Below, piece by piece: positions 8,791 to 16,312 of a stretch of DNA of 64,000 nt. The first letter of the stretch is position 1. The number at the start of each line of letters is the position of its first letter. The DNA is from Burkholderia sp. Ax-1719 (GTDB lineage: Bacteria > Pseudomonadota > Gammaproteobacteria > Burkholderiales > Burkholderiaceae), in NCBI RefSeq assembly GCF_011753055.1, contig NZ_VWWJ01000009.1, forward strand, positions 124,001 through 188,000, given 5' to 3'. The translations under genes and the position numbers were made by a program. Below the pieces are notes generated by a model. The model saw only the letters and a program-made list of their open reading frames with translations, made no database searches and had not been told where the DNA came from.

Positions 8791-9513
8791 ATGCGCAAGC
8801 AGCTCGTCGGTGCGATGTTCGCCGGTCTGGCCGCGATCCTCGCGGCACCCGCGCCAGCATTGGCACAGAGCCAGGCATTCACCAGCACGACCGTCAATCT
8901 CTATGCCGGGCCGGCGGGCGATTATCCCGTCGTGGCCCAGGTGCCGGGCGGCGTCTCGCTCGCCGTGATGGGCTGCGTGGCCGGCTATAGCTGGTGCGAT
9001 GTAAGCCTGCCCGGCCTGCGCGGCTGGGTCTATGGCGGCTATCTCTCGTATCCCTGGCAAGGCGCGCGCGTGCCGGTGATGAACTACGGGGCGACCATCG
9101 GCCTGCCGATTCTGACGTTCTCGCTGGGCGCGTACTGGGGCAACTATTATCGCGACCGTCCCTGGTATGGCAACCAGAGCCGCTGGAACCGGCATCCGGG
9201 CCCGCGTCCCGGACCGCCGCCCTCGGTTCGCCCGCCTTCGCATGGCGCGCGGCCGCCCGGCGGCCATCACGGCAACCGGCCGGGCGCGGGCAATGGCAAC
9301 CAGAATCGACCGCCGAATAACGGTGCGCGTCCGCCCGGCAACGGCAATGCGCGGCCTCCGGGACAAGGCGGAGCGAGACCGCCGGGCAATAGCGGCGCAC
9401 GGCCGCCCGGTCAGGGTGGCGGCAGGCCGCCTGGCGGCGGAGGTGGCGGCGGTGGCGGAAATCGCCCTGGTGGTGGCGGAGGCGGTGGCGGCGGAAATCG
9501 TCCTGGCAACTAA
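8791..9513 (+). CDS. Secreted SH3-domain protein with Gly/Pro-rich tail
   Basis: A 240-residue exported protein. It has a signal peptide (MRKQLVGAMFAGLAAILAA, cleavage near APALA-QS) and a bacterial SH3-like domain at about residues 30-88, with NLYAGPAGDYPVV and WCDVSLPGLRGWV. A short aromatic region (YWGNYYRDRPWYGN) leads to a low-complexity tail of about 90 residues rich in ARPPG and polyglycine. The ATG at 8791 follows a strong GGAGGAG. SH3b domains of this kind bind peptidoglycan or peptides in the periplasm; the role here is inferred. No partner gene is evident: its neighbours are convergent or divergent. Confidence 0.85.
   Translation: MRKQLVGAMFAGLAAILAAPAPALAQSQAFTSTTVNLYAGPAGDYPVVAQVPGGVSLAVMGCVAGYSWCDVSLPGLRGWVYGGYLSYPWQGARVPVMNYGATIGLPILTFSLGAYWGNYYRDRPWYGNQSRWNRHPGPRPGPPPSVRPPSHGARPPGGHHGNRPGAGNGNQNRPPNNGARPPGNGNARPPGQGGARPPGNSGARPPGQGGGRPPGGGGGGGGGNRPGGGGGGGGGNRPGN
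9233..9513 (+). repeat. ARPPG / polyglycine coding repeat
   Basis: The 3' part of the SH3-protein gene encodes five ARPPG units plus one GRPPG at intervals of about 9-17 residues, and two runs of nine glycines, each followed by NRPG. The DNA is highly repetitive (GGCGGTGGCGG) and so prone to length change. Confidence 0.8.
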
Positions 9514-9542
9514 ACGCAGGCAGCGAGAAGGCGGCGAAATGA

Positions 9543-10523
9543 CTAGAAACGGTAGCCTACGCCGCCAAGGATCACATCCGTATCGCGGCTATAGCGCGTG
9601 ACGACGCGGTTCCACGTCACGCGCGCCGACCAGTGCTGCGTGACCCGATACGACGCCGAGACCGACACAAGGCCAGAAAGTATGCCGTCGCCGGTATCGC
9701 GATCGTCGCCATTCTTGCCGTGATGGATCGCGGCGTAGAGGCCCGCGCCAAAGCCCAGCGTCAGCCGTTCGTCGAGAAACGCGCGCGTCAGCCAGAGCTG
9801 CGCGGTCGCGCCGTCGCGGCGCGCGGTAATCCCATTGCCCTCATGCAGATAGCCGATGGTGCCGTCGAGCCAGTGCGTCAACCCACGCCGGTATTCGATG
9901 GCTTCGGCCGCGGAAGTCTGCGATTTGAAGCTGTTGAGAATCGTCTCGCCGGCCATCAAGGTGATTTCGTTATTCGTCACGTCATGCGTGCGCGGCAAGG
10001 CGAAATCGCGCGGGCCTGGTGAATCCGGCGCGTCGAGCTGATAGCCGATGCCGAGCATCACCGCCGTGGTGGACGGCCCATGCGTGACCTGCACGCGATC
10101 GAGCTGCAGATTCGCGGTCCAGCGGTGCGTGGCATACCATGTGGCGCGGGCGCTATAGACCACGCCCCAGCCGTGCGTATTGGAATAGCCCTCGCCTTGC
10201 TTGGCGGCTTCGGTATCGAAATAACGATAGGGACCCACGCCCAGCGAAAACACCAGCCGCCGCTGCGCCAGCGGCAGACGCGCCCAGGCCTGGAAAGTCT
10301 GTCCATCGCGATGATGGTCGGTGATATGGCCTTCGTTGAGCCAGGAGATACTACCGGCGAAATACGGCCCGAATCCCTCCAGATAGCTCATTTCCCACGA
10401 GTACGACTGGTCTGCCCCACTCCACAGTCGTCCTGCAAAGAGCGTGAATTCCTGTGCAAACGCGCTATCTGCCGAAGCCGCCCATGCCATCGCAGCGATA
10501 ATGAAATAGCCTCTTTTCCTCAT
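9543..10523 (-). CDS. Outer-membrane beta-barrel protein with internal duplication
   Basis: A 326-residue exported protein with a signal peptide ending near AFAQ-EF. The rest is alternating aromatic/hydrophobic strands ending in a C-terminal phenylalanine (GGVGYRF), as in outer-membrane barrels. Residues of about 25-170 and 185-326 look like two copies of one module. Each starts E-[FI]-T-L-x-A-G and has a WLNEG or YLHEG strand, followed in both copies by a run containing RDG. Each also has an RLxxxLGxGxY segment, a W-x-A-x(4-5)-[DN]RV strand and a final GxGYxx strand. I do not recognise the family name. It precedes a small His/Cys peptide gene on the same strand, with a terminator between. 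Confidence 0.72.
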   Translation of the reverse strand: MRKRGYFIIAAMAWAASADSAFAQEFTLFAGRLWSGADQSYSWEMSYLEGFGPYFAGSISWLNEGHITDHHRDGQTFQAWARLPLAQRRLVFSLGVGPYRYFDTEAAKQGEGYSNTHGWGVVYSARATWYATHRWTANLQLDRVQVTHGPSTTAVMLGIGYQLDAPDSPGPRDFALPRTHDVTNNEITLMAGETILNSFKSQTSAAEAIEYRRGLTHWLDGTIGYLHEGNGITARRDGATAQLWLTRAFLDERLTLGFGAGLYAAIHHGKNGDDRDTGDGILSGLVSVSASYRVTQHWSARVTWNRVVTRYSRDTDVILGGVGYRF

Positions 10524-10654
10524 ATTCGCACGCGCCCGTAGTCAATAAATGGAAACGAGTGGCCCCTCTCCCTTCTGTTTTTTCTGGTTTTTATTCACAG
10601 TAGCATGCGCATCGAAACGCACGCCTTTAAATTTGGATTGCTAACTAGTTGTGT

Positions 10655-10684
10655 TAAAAAAATGCCGCACCACAGTGCGGCATT
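10655..10684 (-). terminator. Rho-independent terminator of the small His/Cys peptide gene
   Basis: On the minus strand AATGCCGCAC-TGTG-GTGCGGCATT forms a perfect 10-bp stem followed by a T-tract. It lies 27 bases after the stop codon of the 53-residue peptide gene. Confidence 0.9.
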
Positions 10685-10710
10685 CCGGCTATTCAAGCCG
10701 ACCACGCCTG

Positions 10711-10872
10711 TTAGCGCACGCGATGGCAAACGCGCACAGCGTGATGATGGTGATGCTCGACGTGACACACCTGATGATGGTACGGCGCGGCAACAGCAAC
10801 CAGCGGCGCGGCCAGAGCGGCGCAAAGCATCATGGCGGACAGACGGGCGAACGGCTTGACAACGGCTTTCAT
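10711..10872 (-). CDS. Small secreted His/Cys peptide (C-x12-C-H-x-V-R)
   Basis: A 53-codon gene. The protein has a signal peptide (MKAVVKPFARLS, then a hydrophobic run ending VAVAA) and a mature part of about 24 residues. That part contains YHHQVC, five consecutive histidines and a terminal VCHRVR. The two cysteines are separated by exactly 12 residues. The same spacing and the CH-x-VR ending occur in the exported protein encoded at 60148-60450. It has its own strong terminator and a palindrome 75 bases upstream, so it is a real monocistronic gene. Metal or heme binding is plausible from His/Cys content, but is inference. Confidence 0.8.
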   Translation of the reverse strand: MKAVVKPFARLSAMMLCAALAAPLVAVAAPYHHQVCHVEHHHHHAVRVCHRVR

Positions 10873-10946
10873 GGACAGACTCTCAGACAGTAAAACAGTG
10901 GATTGAAATGAGAGCCGGAACTTTATCGCAGAGTGCGCAGCAATTA

Positions 10947-10962
10947 GTTACAGGTTTGTAAC
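10947..10962 (-). promoter_or_regulatory. Palindromic operator candidate upstream of the His/Cys peptide gene
   Basis: GTTACA-GGTT-TGTAAC is a perfect 6-bp inverted repeat. On the minus strand a GATAAA -10-like hexamer lies downstream, with the palindrome over the expected -35 region. This is the position for an activator. Several OmpR-type regulators bind sites of similar composition, but the binding protein is not known. Confidence 0.4.
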
Positions 10963-11004
10963 GAGCGTAGCGCGGGATGTCGGGTACTTGACAGGAAACG
11001 CCGC

Positions 11005-11229
11005 TCAGTTCGCGCCCTGCCCCGACCGCCCGTACGGCTGGTCATGCGTGAGCCGCCGCAACAACTCCTGTCCGCGCGTCGTGAGGCGTGCGGCGCGACC
11101 GCTATTGTCGTCGTCCATTTCGACCAGCTGGTAGCGCGCAAGCGCCATGAAGTCGGCATCGAGTGTCTGGAGCGGCGCGTTGGCGTCGCGAATCAGCAGC
11201 AGCGCCGCCAGTTCGTGATGACTGAGCAT
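11005..11229 (-). CDS. Small conserved-type protein, possible winged helix
   Basis: A 74-residue protein with no signal peptide or membrane segment. The pattern HHELAALLLIRDAN, then ALARYQLVEMDDDNSG, then ARLTTRGQELLRRL looks like helix-helix-wing of a short MarR-like winged domain. TTRGQELLRRL is typical of the last helix. It is too short for a full regulator. The ATG has an excellent AGGAGG 6 bases upstream, and a promoter-like region precedes it, so expression is likely. Function is unknown; a small DNA-binding protein is one possibility. Confidence 0.65.
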   Translation of the reverse strand: MLSHHELAALLLIRDANAPLQTLDADFMALARYQLVEMDDDNSGRAARLTTRGQELLRRLTHDQPYGRSGQGAN

Positions 11230-11264
11230 CGTTTTCCTCCTGTTCAGATCTCACCGTACCGACC

Positions 11265-11298
11265 AGCATAGCGGGCAAAACGTACAGTTTCGCTACAG
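11265..11298 (-). promoter_or_regulatory. Putative activator-type promoter of the 74-residue gene
   Basis: On the minus strand TATGCT (11265-11270) is a good -10 hexamer. Upstream are two direct CTGTA repeats (TACAG on the plus strand at 11283 and 11294) exactly 11 bp apart, overlapping the weak -35. Repeats phased by 11 bp are typical of OmpR/PhoB-type sites. Confidence 0.35.
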
Positions 11299-11504
11299 TC
11301 GTGTTTCATCGCGTTACGACAGCGTTGTTGCGCCGGAAGGAATAATGCATTGCGTGAAAAAGTTGTTAATTGGTACGCTGATTTCGTGTCGTTGCGATGT
11401 CCGGATTATGTCGTGCGCGTGTGATTATTGTGCGCTTAGGCAAATATCGCATTCCTGATTAAATAGCGGCGATGCACGTGCGCTGCGCTCCATGCCCGCA
11501 TTGC

Positions 11505-12251
11505 TTAATGCATGTGCATGCCGCCATTGATCGCGATATCTGCTCCCGTGATGAATCCCGCGTCGTCCGAGCAAAGAAACGCAACCAGCGCCGCGACTTC
11601 CTCGGGTTTGCCAAGACGCCCGACGGGAATCTGCGGCAGGATGCGCTGTTGCATGACATCGGCGGGTACGGCCTCGACCATCTGGGTCGCAAGATAACCC
11701 GGTGAAACCGTGTTCACCGTCACGCCTTTTTTCGCCACTTCCAGCGCAAGTGCCTTCGTAAAGCCGTGCAGCCCTGCCTTGGCCGCCGAATAATTCGCCT
11801 GCCCATAAGCACCGCGCGACCCATTGACTGAGCCGATATTGACGACGCGGCCAAAGCCGCGCTCGATCATGCCCGCGAGAAAAGGCTTGGTCACGTTGAA
11901 AATCGAGTCGAGATTGGTGCGCATCACGCTGTCCCAATCGGCCTTGGACATTTTGGCGAAGCTGCGATCACAGGTGATGCCCGCGTTGTTCACCAGCATA
12001 TCGACTCGGCCAAGATCGGCCAGCACACGCGCGGCGACTTCCTGGCAAGCGTCGAAATCGGCCACGTCCATCGAATACGCATGGAAATGCCGCCCCGCGG
12101 CGCGCTCGGCGTCGAGCCACGCGGCCATGCGATCGTTGCCCTTCGAACAGGACAGCACGACAGTCATGCCCGCATCGGCGAGACGGCGGCTGATCGCCGC
12201 CCCCAGTCCGCCCATGCCGCCCGTGATAAACGCGATCCGTTCAGCGCCCAT
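11505..12251 (-). CDS. phbB: Acetoacetyl-CoA reductase
   Basis: A 248-residue short-chain dehydrogenase that reduces acetoacetyl-CoA to (R)-3-hydroxybutyryl-CoA with NADPH for polyhydroxybutyrate synthesis. The cofactor loop GGMGGLG (residues 11-17), NNAG, the serine in NIGSVNGSRG, and the YSAAK catalytic pair are present. The PhbB-type ending GADIAINGGMHMH also fits. I chose the ATG at 12251 because AAGGAGG precedes it. Longer in-frame starts read through the phasin gene in another frame. It overlaps the phasin gene by 11 bases, so translation is probably coupled. No phaA or phaC lies nearby, which suggests an extra copy away from the main pha cluster. Confidence 0.92.
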   Translation of the reverse strand: MGAERIAFITGGMGGLGAAISRRLADAGMTVVLSCSKGNDRMAAWLDAERAAGRHFHAYSMDVADFDACQEVAARVLADLGRVDMLVNNAGITCDRSFAKMSKADWDSVMRTNLDSIFNVTKPFLAGMIERGFGRVVNIGSVNGSRGAYGQANYSAAKAGLHGFTKALALEVAKKGVTVNTVSPGYLATQMVEAVPADVMQQRILPQIPVGRLGKPEEVAALVAFLCSDDAGFITGADIAINGGMHMH

Positions 12252-12741
12252 GTTGGCCTCCTTGCGTGTGAACTTCGGTGCCGAATGCGCTGCTTGCCGC
12301 CGACATCGCGCGTTCGAACGCCGCCATCCATTCGCGGATTGGCTGGGCCGCGTCGATCGCGGCGGCGGGCGTAGCCGCTGCGGCGGTAACCGGTTGCAAC
12401 TGGGCGAGCGAGTCCTGCCATTGCTGCATGACATCGCGCGCGGCATTGGCCCAGACGCCCGTGACCTGTACGCTCGCTGCAGTGCTCTCCTGCCAGAGCG
12501 CCGCACTCGCGAGCAGATAGTCGCGCCAGACCGTCTGACTCGCAGCGCCGAAATCGCTCCAGCTTTGAGCGCGACGCAAGGACTCAAGCATCGATTCCAG
12601 TGCAGCGCGGTCCCGCGCAATGCGGCGCTGCAACAGATTCGCCGCCTGCTCGCGCCATTGCTGTTGATGGACCAGCCATTGCAGCGCCGCCGACGTGCCG
12701 CTGCGGTACGCATTGAACGAAGGATGAGAAACGTTGGCCAT
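12241..12741 (-). CDS. Phasin-like polyhydroxyalkanoate granule protein
   Basis: A 166-residue, largely helical, Ala/Gln/Trp-rich protein with phasin-type composition. Amphipathic stretches such as ALQWLVHQQQWREQAANLL and WANAARDVMQQWQDSLAQLQ are preceded by FNAYRSG. There is no signal peptide. The ATG at 12741 follows AAGGAAA. The stop overlaps the start region of phbB, so the two genes are coupled. Phasins coat PHA granules and set their number and size. The assignment rests on composition and on the neighbour, not on a recognised motif. Confidence 0.72.
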   Translation of the reverse strand: MANVSHPSFNAYRSGTSAALQWLVHQQQWREQAANLLQRRIARDRAALESMLESLRRAQSWSDFGAASQTVWRDYLLASAALWQESTAASVQVTGVWANAARDVMQQWQDSLAQLQPVTAAAATPAAAIDAAQPIREWMAAFERAMSAASSAFGTEVHTQGGQHGR

Positions 12742-13140
12742 GGCGGATTTCCTTTTCGACGATGCTTTAACAGGCGACTGATGCGTGGCGCGGGCCGCCG
12801 CGCTGCCGGACGAGGCGACAAACCGAAGCGACAAGCGCGACGGCATCAGGCGGATGAATGGCAATAGGGATGCTGGATTTCAACAGCGCTGGACGATGAT
12901 GCAACGTGCACATTGCAGCGCAGCAAATCACGACAGATTGCGCGAACCTTTCGGACTCCGGCGCAATTTATGGTCGCGAAGCCAAGTCACATCATAGGCA
13001 CGATGGACGACCTGTGCGCGCAGAACGCACCGGCGTGTTTGATCAAAATCTAATATCGAGATATTAGATCGGCACAAAATGCGCGTTGAATGTCCCGATG
13101 CCGCATTTTTCCGATTGGACGCCGCGCGATTGAAAGCGGG
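12742..13140. other. Intergenic region upstream of the phasin-phbB pair
   Basis: This is a 399-base gap between the phasin start and the 3' end of the stress-protein gene. I see no convincing gene in it. It holds a perfect AT-rich palindrome at 13048-13069 and a looser ATTGCGC/GCGCAAT inverted repeat (12937-12967). The promoter of phasin-phbB must lie here. Confidence 0.6.
13048..13069. promoter_or_regulatory. Perfect AT-rich palindrome, operator candidate
   Basis: ATCTAATAT-CGAG-ATATTAGAT is a 9-bp perfect inverted repeat in GC-rich surroundings, 306 bases upstream of the phasin ATG. The 22-bp size fits a dimeric MarR- or ArsR-type repressor site. No such regulator is encoded next to it. 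Confidence 0.5.
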
Positions 13141-13602
13141 TCAGGCCGATTTCGTTTCTTCTTCGCGCACCATCATGAGGGGACGGTCGGCCATGCGCAG
13201 GTACGACTCCGCGACGCTGCCGATCAACAGCCGTTTGACGCCGGATAAACCGCGCGTGCCCAGCACCACGAGATCCACTTCATCCTCCGCCGCGATGCGG
13301 TGAATGACGGCGGCGACCTCTTCGCCGTTCGAATCGGCGGCGCGCGTCGTGCCGGTGATGCCCGCTTGCGCGAACACGCTCTTCGCTTCTTCGAGTGCTT
13401 CGGTCGCCACATCGGCTTCGGCGGATTGACGAATCTGCTCTTCGGCGAAACCTGTGCTGATATCCACCAGCCGCGCCGGATGCTGGACCACGTAGAGCGC
13501 CTGCACCGTCCCGCCCGTCGCTCTGGCGATCTTCATGGCCTCGTCGAGCGCGCGTCGTGCGCCGCGACTGCCGTCGATCGCTACCAGAATGTGCTTGTAC
13601 AT
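13141..13602 (-). CDS. Universal stress protein (UspA family)
   Basis: A 153-residue single-domain Usp. It begins MYKHILVAIDGSRGARRALDEA. The ATP-binding signature G-x2-G-x9-G-[ST] appears as GTRGLSGVKRLLIGSV near residues 115-130, so it is the nucleotide-binding type. The ATG at 13602 begins the conserved first strand; longer in-frame starts add an unrelated leader. Its 3' end lies 400 bases before the phasin gene and it is read in the same direction. Usp proteins often accompany low-oxygen or PHA-related regulons, but no link is shown here. Confidence 0.92.
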   Translation of the reverse strand: MYKHILVAIDGSRGARRALDEAMKIARATGGTVQALYVVQHPARLVDISTGFAEEQIRQSAEADVATEALEEAKSVFAQAGITGTTRAADSNGEEVAAVIHRIAAEDEVDLVVLGTRGLSGVKRLLIGSVAESYLRMADRPLMMVREEETKSA

Positions 13603-13700
13603 ACCGGCCTCCCAGGTATCGACCATGGCCGAAATGTCGGCGATGGCCGGCTTCCGCGCATGGGCATTTTTTATGTTACGCGGTCGGCTGACGCGGCGCA

Positions 13701-13722
13701 GCGGGTTGGGCAATCAACCCGC
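13701..13722. terminator. Hairpin between the DHH and stress-protein genes
   Basis: GCGGGTTG-GGCAAT-CAACCCGC is a perfect 8-bp stem-loop 20 bases after the DHH gene stop. There is no clear T-tract on the minus strand, so it may be a weak terminator or processing hairpin. Confidence 0.4.
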
Positions 13723-13741
13723 CGACGGCATCCATGCTCGA

Positions 13742-14713
13742 TCAGCTGTGCATCGGGCGGTTGAACACGCGTGCAAATGCACTGATGAACTTGTCGAGCT
13801 GCTTCGAATCGAGACAATCGATGCCTGCCGCACCCACGCGGCCGTTGCCGCCTGGGAAGGCGCGACAGAGTTCGTCCGCGCCGTGCGGATCCTGGAGCGG
13901 CGCGCGCACGCTGACGGCGTAGTTGCCGTCGGCGTTGACGCTCAGCACCGCATGGGCGTGAGCCGGCTCGCCAATCGCCAGCGCGTTGGCAAAGACGCCG
14001 CGCACCCGGCGCGCCCACGGTTCGTCGGGCAGCACGCAGACGCTGCCGTATTGCAGGGCGATCAGCGGCGTGATTTGCTGGGCACGCACCAGATCGTCGT
14101 CGCGGCAGGACGCGATGCGCTCCAGCAAGGGCTCGCTGGCGATGAACTCGAACGGGTCGGCGTAGGGTTTGATCGCTTCGTACAGGGCCGTTGGCGCGAT
14201 AAACAGGTCGTCGACGCTATCGCCATAGGCGTTGTAGTTGATCGACTCGCCCAGCTCGCACAACTGCTCGATCTGCTCCTCGGACAGGCCTTCTTTTTCC
14301 GCGAGGTCGCGCGCAGTTCTGGGCAGGTTGTCGCCGAACGCCGCCGCGATGGCCCAAAGACGGTACTGGCCTTGCAGATGGCGATCGACCAGCACGCTGG
14401 TGCAGACCTGCGCCGTGGTGTCGATGTGCGCCATGAGGTTGACGTTCATCGGCAGATCGCCGGCATGATGATGATCGAAATATTCGACGTGAACGTCCTG
14501 TTCGAGCAATGCGCAGACCGCCGCGCGATTGGTGTCGAAGGAAATGTCGAGCACCGTGAGCGAGTCGCCGGGCTGCGCCTGCACGCGTTCGACGAGCGCG
14601 ATGTCGCGCTTCGCCCCCGTGATCAACGTGGCCTCGCGCGGGCGCGCCAGGCGGAGCTGGTGGAGCGCGCAGATGCCGTCCGCGTCGCCATTGAATACGT
14701 CGAAATGCGCCAT
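13742..14713 (-). CDS. DHH-family phosphoesterase-like protein
   Basis: A 323-residue cytoplasmic protein of the DHH superfamily. The first metal motif, FNGDADGICALHQL, is at residues 6-19, and the DHH-type motif appears as YFDHHHAG near residue 83. The C-terminal region (SVRAPLQDPHGADEL, then GGNGRVGAAGIDCL) matches the DHHA1 substrate-binding part with its GG motif. Family members cleave small nucleotides or short oligonucleotides using two metal ions. The ATG at 14713 puts the first motif at the usual distance; its AGAGGA lies unusually close. The gene is monocistronic. The substrate cannot be told from sequence. Confidence 0.82.
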   Translation of the reverse strand: MAHFDVFNGDADGICALHQLRLARPREATLITGAKRDIALVERVQAQPGDSLTVLDISFDTNRAAVCALLEQDVHVEYFDHHHAGDLPMNVNLMAHIDTTAQVCTSVLVDRHLQGQYRLWAIAAAFGDNLPRTARDLAEKEGLSEEQIEQLCELGESINYNAYGDSVDDLFIAPTALYEAIKPYADPFEFIASEPLLERIASCRDDDLVRAQQITPLIALQYGSVCVLPDEPWARRVRGVFANALAIGEPAHAHAVLSVNADGNYAVSVRAPLQDPHGADELCRAFPGGNGRVGAAGIDCLDSKQLDKFISAFARVFNRPMHS

Positions 14714-14835
14714 GTCCTCTGGGTTCCGTTGCGTTGAGCCCAACAGTATCGCGCACCGGGGGCCATTCCCACAAAGGGCAGATGACCGCGCCGCGTTTTC
14801 AGACTGCAAACACAGGGGGAAAAGTGCAAAGACAA

Positions 14836-14872
14836 TGCAAAACGGGCAGCGGACGTTGAGTCCACTGCCCGT
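14836..14872 (-). terminator. Rho-independent terminator after the IS5-type HTH gene
   Basis: On the minus strand ACGGGCAGTGGAC-TCAA-CGTCCGCTGCCCGT forms a 13-bp stem with one mismatch or wobble pair, followed by TTTTG. It lies about 38 bases beyond the stop of the gene at 14911-15306. Confidence 0.85.
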
Positions 14873-14910
14873 TCGTTGTGTCAGACGGTTCTGCTAGTTT
14901 GCTGGCGCGC

Positions 14911-15306
14911 TCAGGTGCGCGCGAGCGGCCAGCGCAACGAGAACGCGACCGGGAAACGCGGTGCGCGGCGACCGGCAGGCGCACGCCACGGCTGCATACG
15001 CGCATTCATGGCCGCGCACATCGCCACGCCTTCGTCGCCGTACAGACGCTCCATGGCCTGTTGCACGAGACCCGCATCGAACCAGACCTTGAAGCGGCGA
15101 TGGCAGGTGCGGAAGTCGGGATAGCGCTCAGGCAGCCTGGCCCAGACCGAACCGGTTGAAAGCACCCACAGGATGGCTTCGAACACGGCGCGGGGGCAAT
15201 GGGCCGGACGACCGCGACGGGGGCCGCTGGCGCGGCTGTCGTTAAAGAGCGGCTCGACGCTGCGCCACTGTGCGTCGTTCAGCTCGCGAGAGGGACGAGA
15301 CTGCAT
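14911..15306 (-). CDS. Stand-alone IS5-type transposase HTH domain (DUF4096-like)
   Basis: A 131-residue protein matching only the N-terminal domain of IS5-family transposases: LNDAQWRSVEPLF, RGRPAHCPRAVFEAILWVL, SVWARLPERYP, then RRFKVWFDAGLVQQAMERL. The catalytic DDE domain is absent. After residue 90 the sequence becomes a basic unrelated tail (MQPWRAPAGRRAPRFP). There is no DDE remnant downstream and no visible inverted terminal repeats. A perfect-looking terminator ends the gene. It could be a decayed IS fragment or a domesticated DNA-binding protein. A TTG 12 bases upstream is an alternative start. Confidence 0.75.
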   Translation of the reverse strand: MQSRPSRELNDAQWRSVEPLFNDSRASGPRRGRPAHCPRAVFEAILWVLSTGSVWARLPERYPDFRTCHRRFKVWFDAGLVQQAMERLYGDEGVAMCAAMNARMQPWRAPAGRRAPRFPVAFSLRWPLART

Positions 15307-15459
15307 CTGATATTCCAAGTGAGGTTGTCTGACACAGTGACTAAATTAGCCTCACGACTGCGCGAAAAATATCGGACTATGCCTAAAACGCTCTCAAAAA
15401 GCCCTCGCCATGCGGACCGCGTTAAACTGCCGCATCTGCGCTTCGACGGTGCCTGACCC

Positions 15460-16296
15460 ATGACACGTTCCCCCGCTGCGCCCATCAAGACCGGCCGCAT
15501 CCGCGTCGGCATCGGCGGCTGGATCTACGCGCCCTGGCGCGGCACCTTCTATCCCGAGGGCCTGGCCCAGCGTCTCGAACTCGATTACGCGAGCCGCCAC
15601 TTGAGCACGCTGGAAATCAACAGCACCTACTACGGCGCGCAGAAACCCGCGAGTTTTCAGCGCTGGCACGACGAAACGCCAGAACATTTCGTGTTTTCCC
15701 TGAAAGCCCCGCGCTTCGCGATGAACCGCCGGGTCCTGGCGGAGGCCGGCGCGTCGATCGAACGCTTTCTCACCGGCGGGCTGCTGAATCTGGGCGACAA
15801 ACTCGGCCCGATCAACTGGCAACTGACGCCAGGCAAACACTTCGATCCCGAGGACTACGCACGATTTCTCGACCTGTTGCCCGATGAAGTGAATGGCCGC
15901 AAGCTGCGTCACGCGCTGGAAGTGCGCCACGAAAGCTTCTGTTCGCCGGAGTTCGTGGCGATGGCGCGCAAGCGCAAAGCTGCCATCGTGGTATCGGGCG
16001 ATTCGGACTATCCACAGATCGCGGACGCCGCCGCGCCCTTCGTCTACGCCCGCATCATGGGCACGGCCGCCAACCGCAAGACCGGCTACGGTCCCGCCGA
16101 CCTGGACCGCTGGGTCGAGCGCGCGATCACGTGGGCGCAAGGCGGCACTCCCGACGATCTCGACACTTTCGGCAAGCCGCTCGCGGCCAAAGGCGGCCGC
16201 GACGTCTATCTCTACGTCATCAGCGGCCACAAGGCGCACAACCCGGCGGCGGCGATGGCGCTGATCGAACGCCTGCGCAAACGCGGCGCGCACTGA
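15460..16296 (+). CDS. DUF72 domain protein (YecE-like)
   Basis: A 278-residue DUF72 TIM-barrel protein. Key family segments are VGIGGWIYAPWRGTFYP (residues 15-31), LEINSTYYG, FVFSLKAPRF, LGPINWQL, LRHALEVRHESF and the C-terminal VYLYVISGHKAHNPAAA. Function of the family is unknown. The ATG at 15460 fits; an upstream ribosome-binding site is weak. The gene stands alone between the divergent IS5-type gene and the convergent TetR gene. Confidence 0.9.
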   Translation: MTRSPAAPIKTGRIRVGIGGWIYAPWRGTFYPEGLAQRLELDYASRHLSTLEINSTYYGAQKPASFQRWHDETPEHFVFSLKAPRFAMNRRVLAEAGASIERFLTGGLLNLGDKLGPINWQLTPGKHFDPEDYARFLDLLPDEVNGRKLRHALEVRHESFCSPEFVAMARKRKAAIVVSGDSDYPQIADAAAPFVYARIMGTAANRKTGYGPADLDRWVERAITWAQGGTPDDLDTFGKPLAAKGGRDVYLYVISGHKAHNPAAAMALIERLRKRGAH

Positions 16297-16312
16297 GGCT
16301 TCAAAAAGTCGC

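Noticed and set aside
9230..9513. Possible recent tandem duplication or assembly artefact in the Gly/Pro tail
   Set aside because: The frame stays open to a normal stop and units vary in sequence, as in a natural low-complexity tail.
12785..12997. 70-codon frame in the gap upstream of phasin
   Set aside because: No ribosome-binding site, no recognisable feature and random-looking composition.
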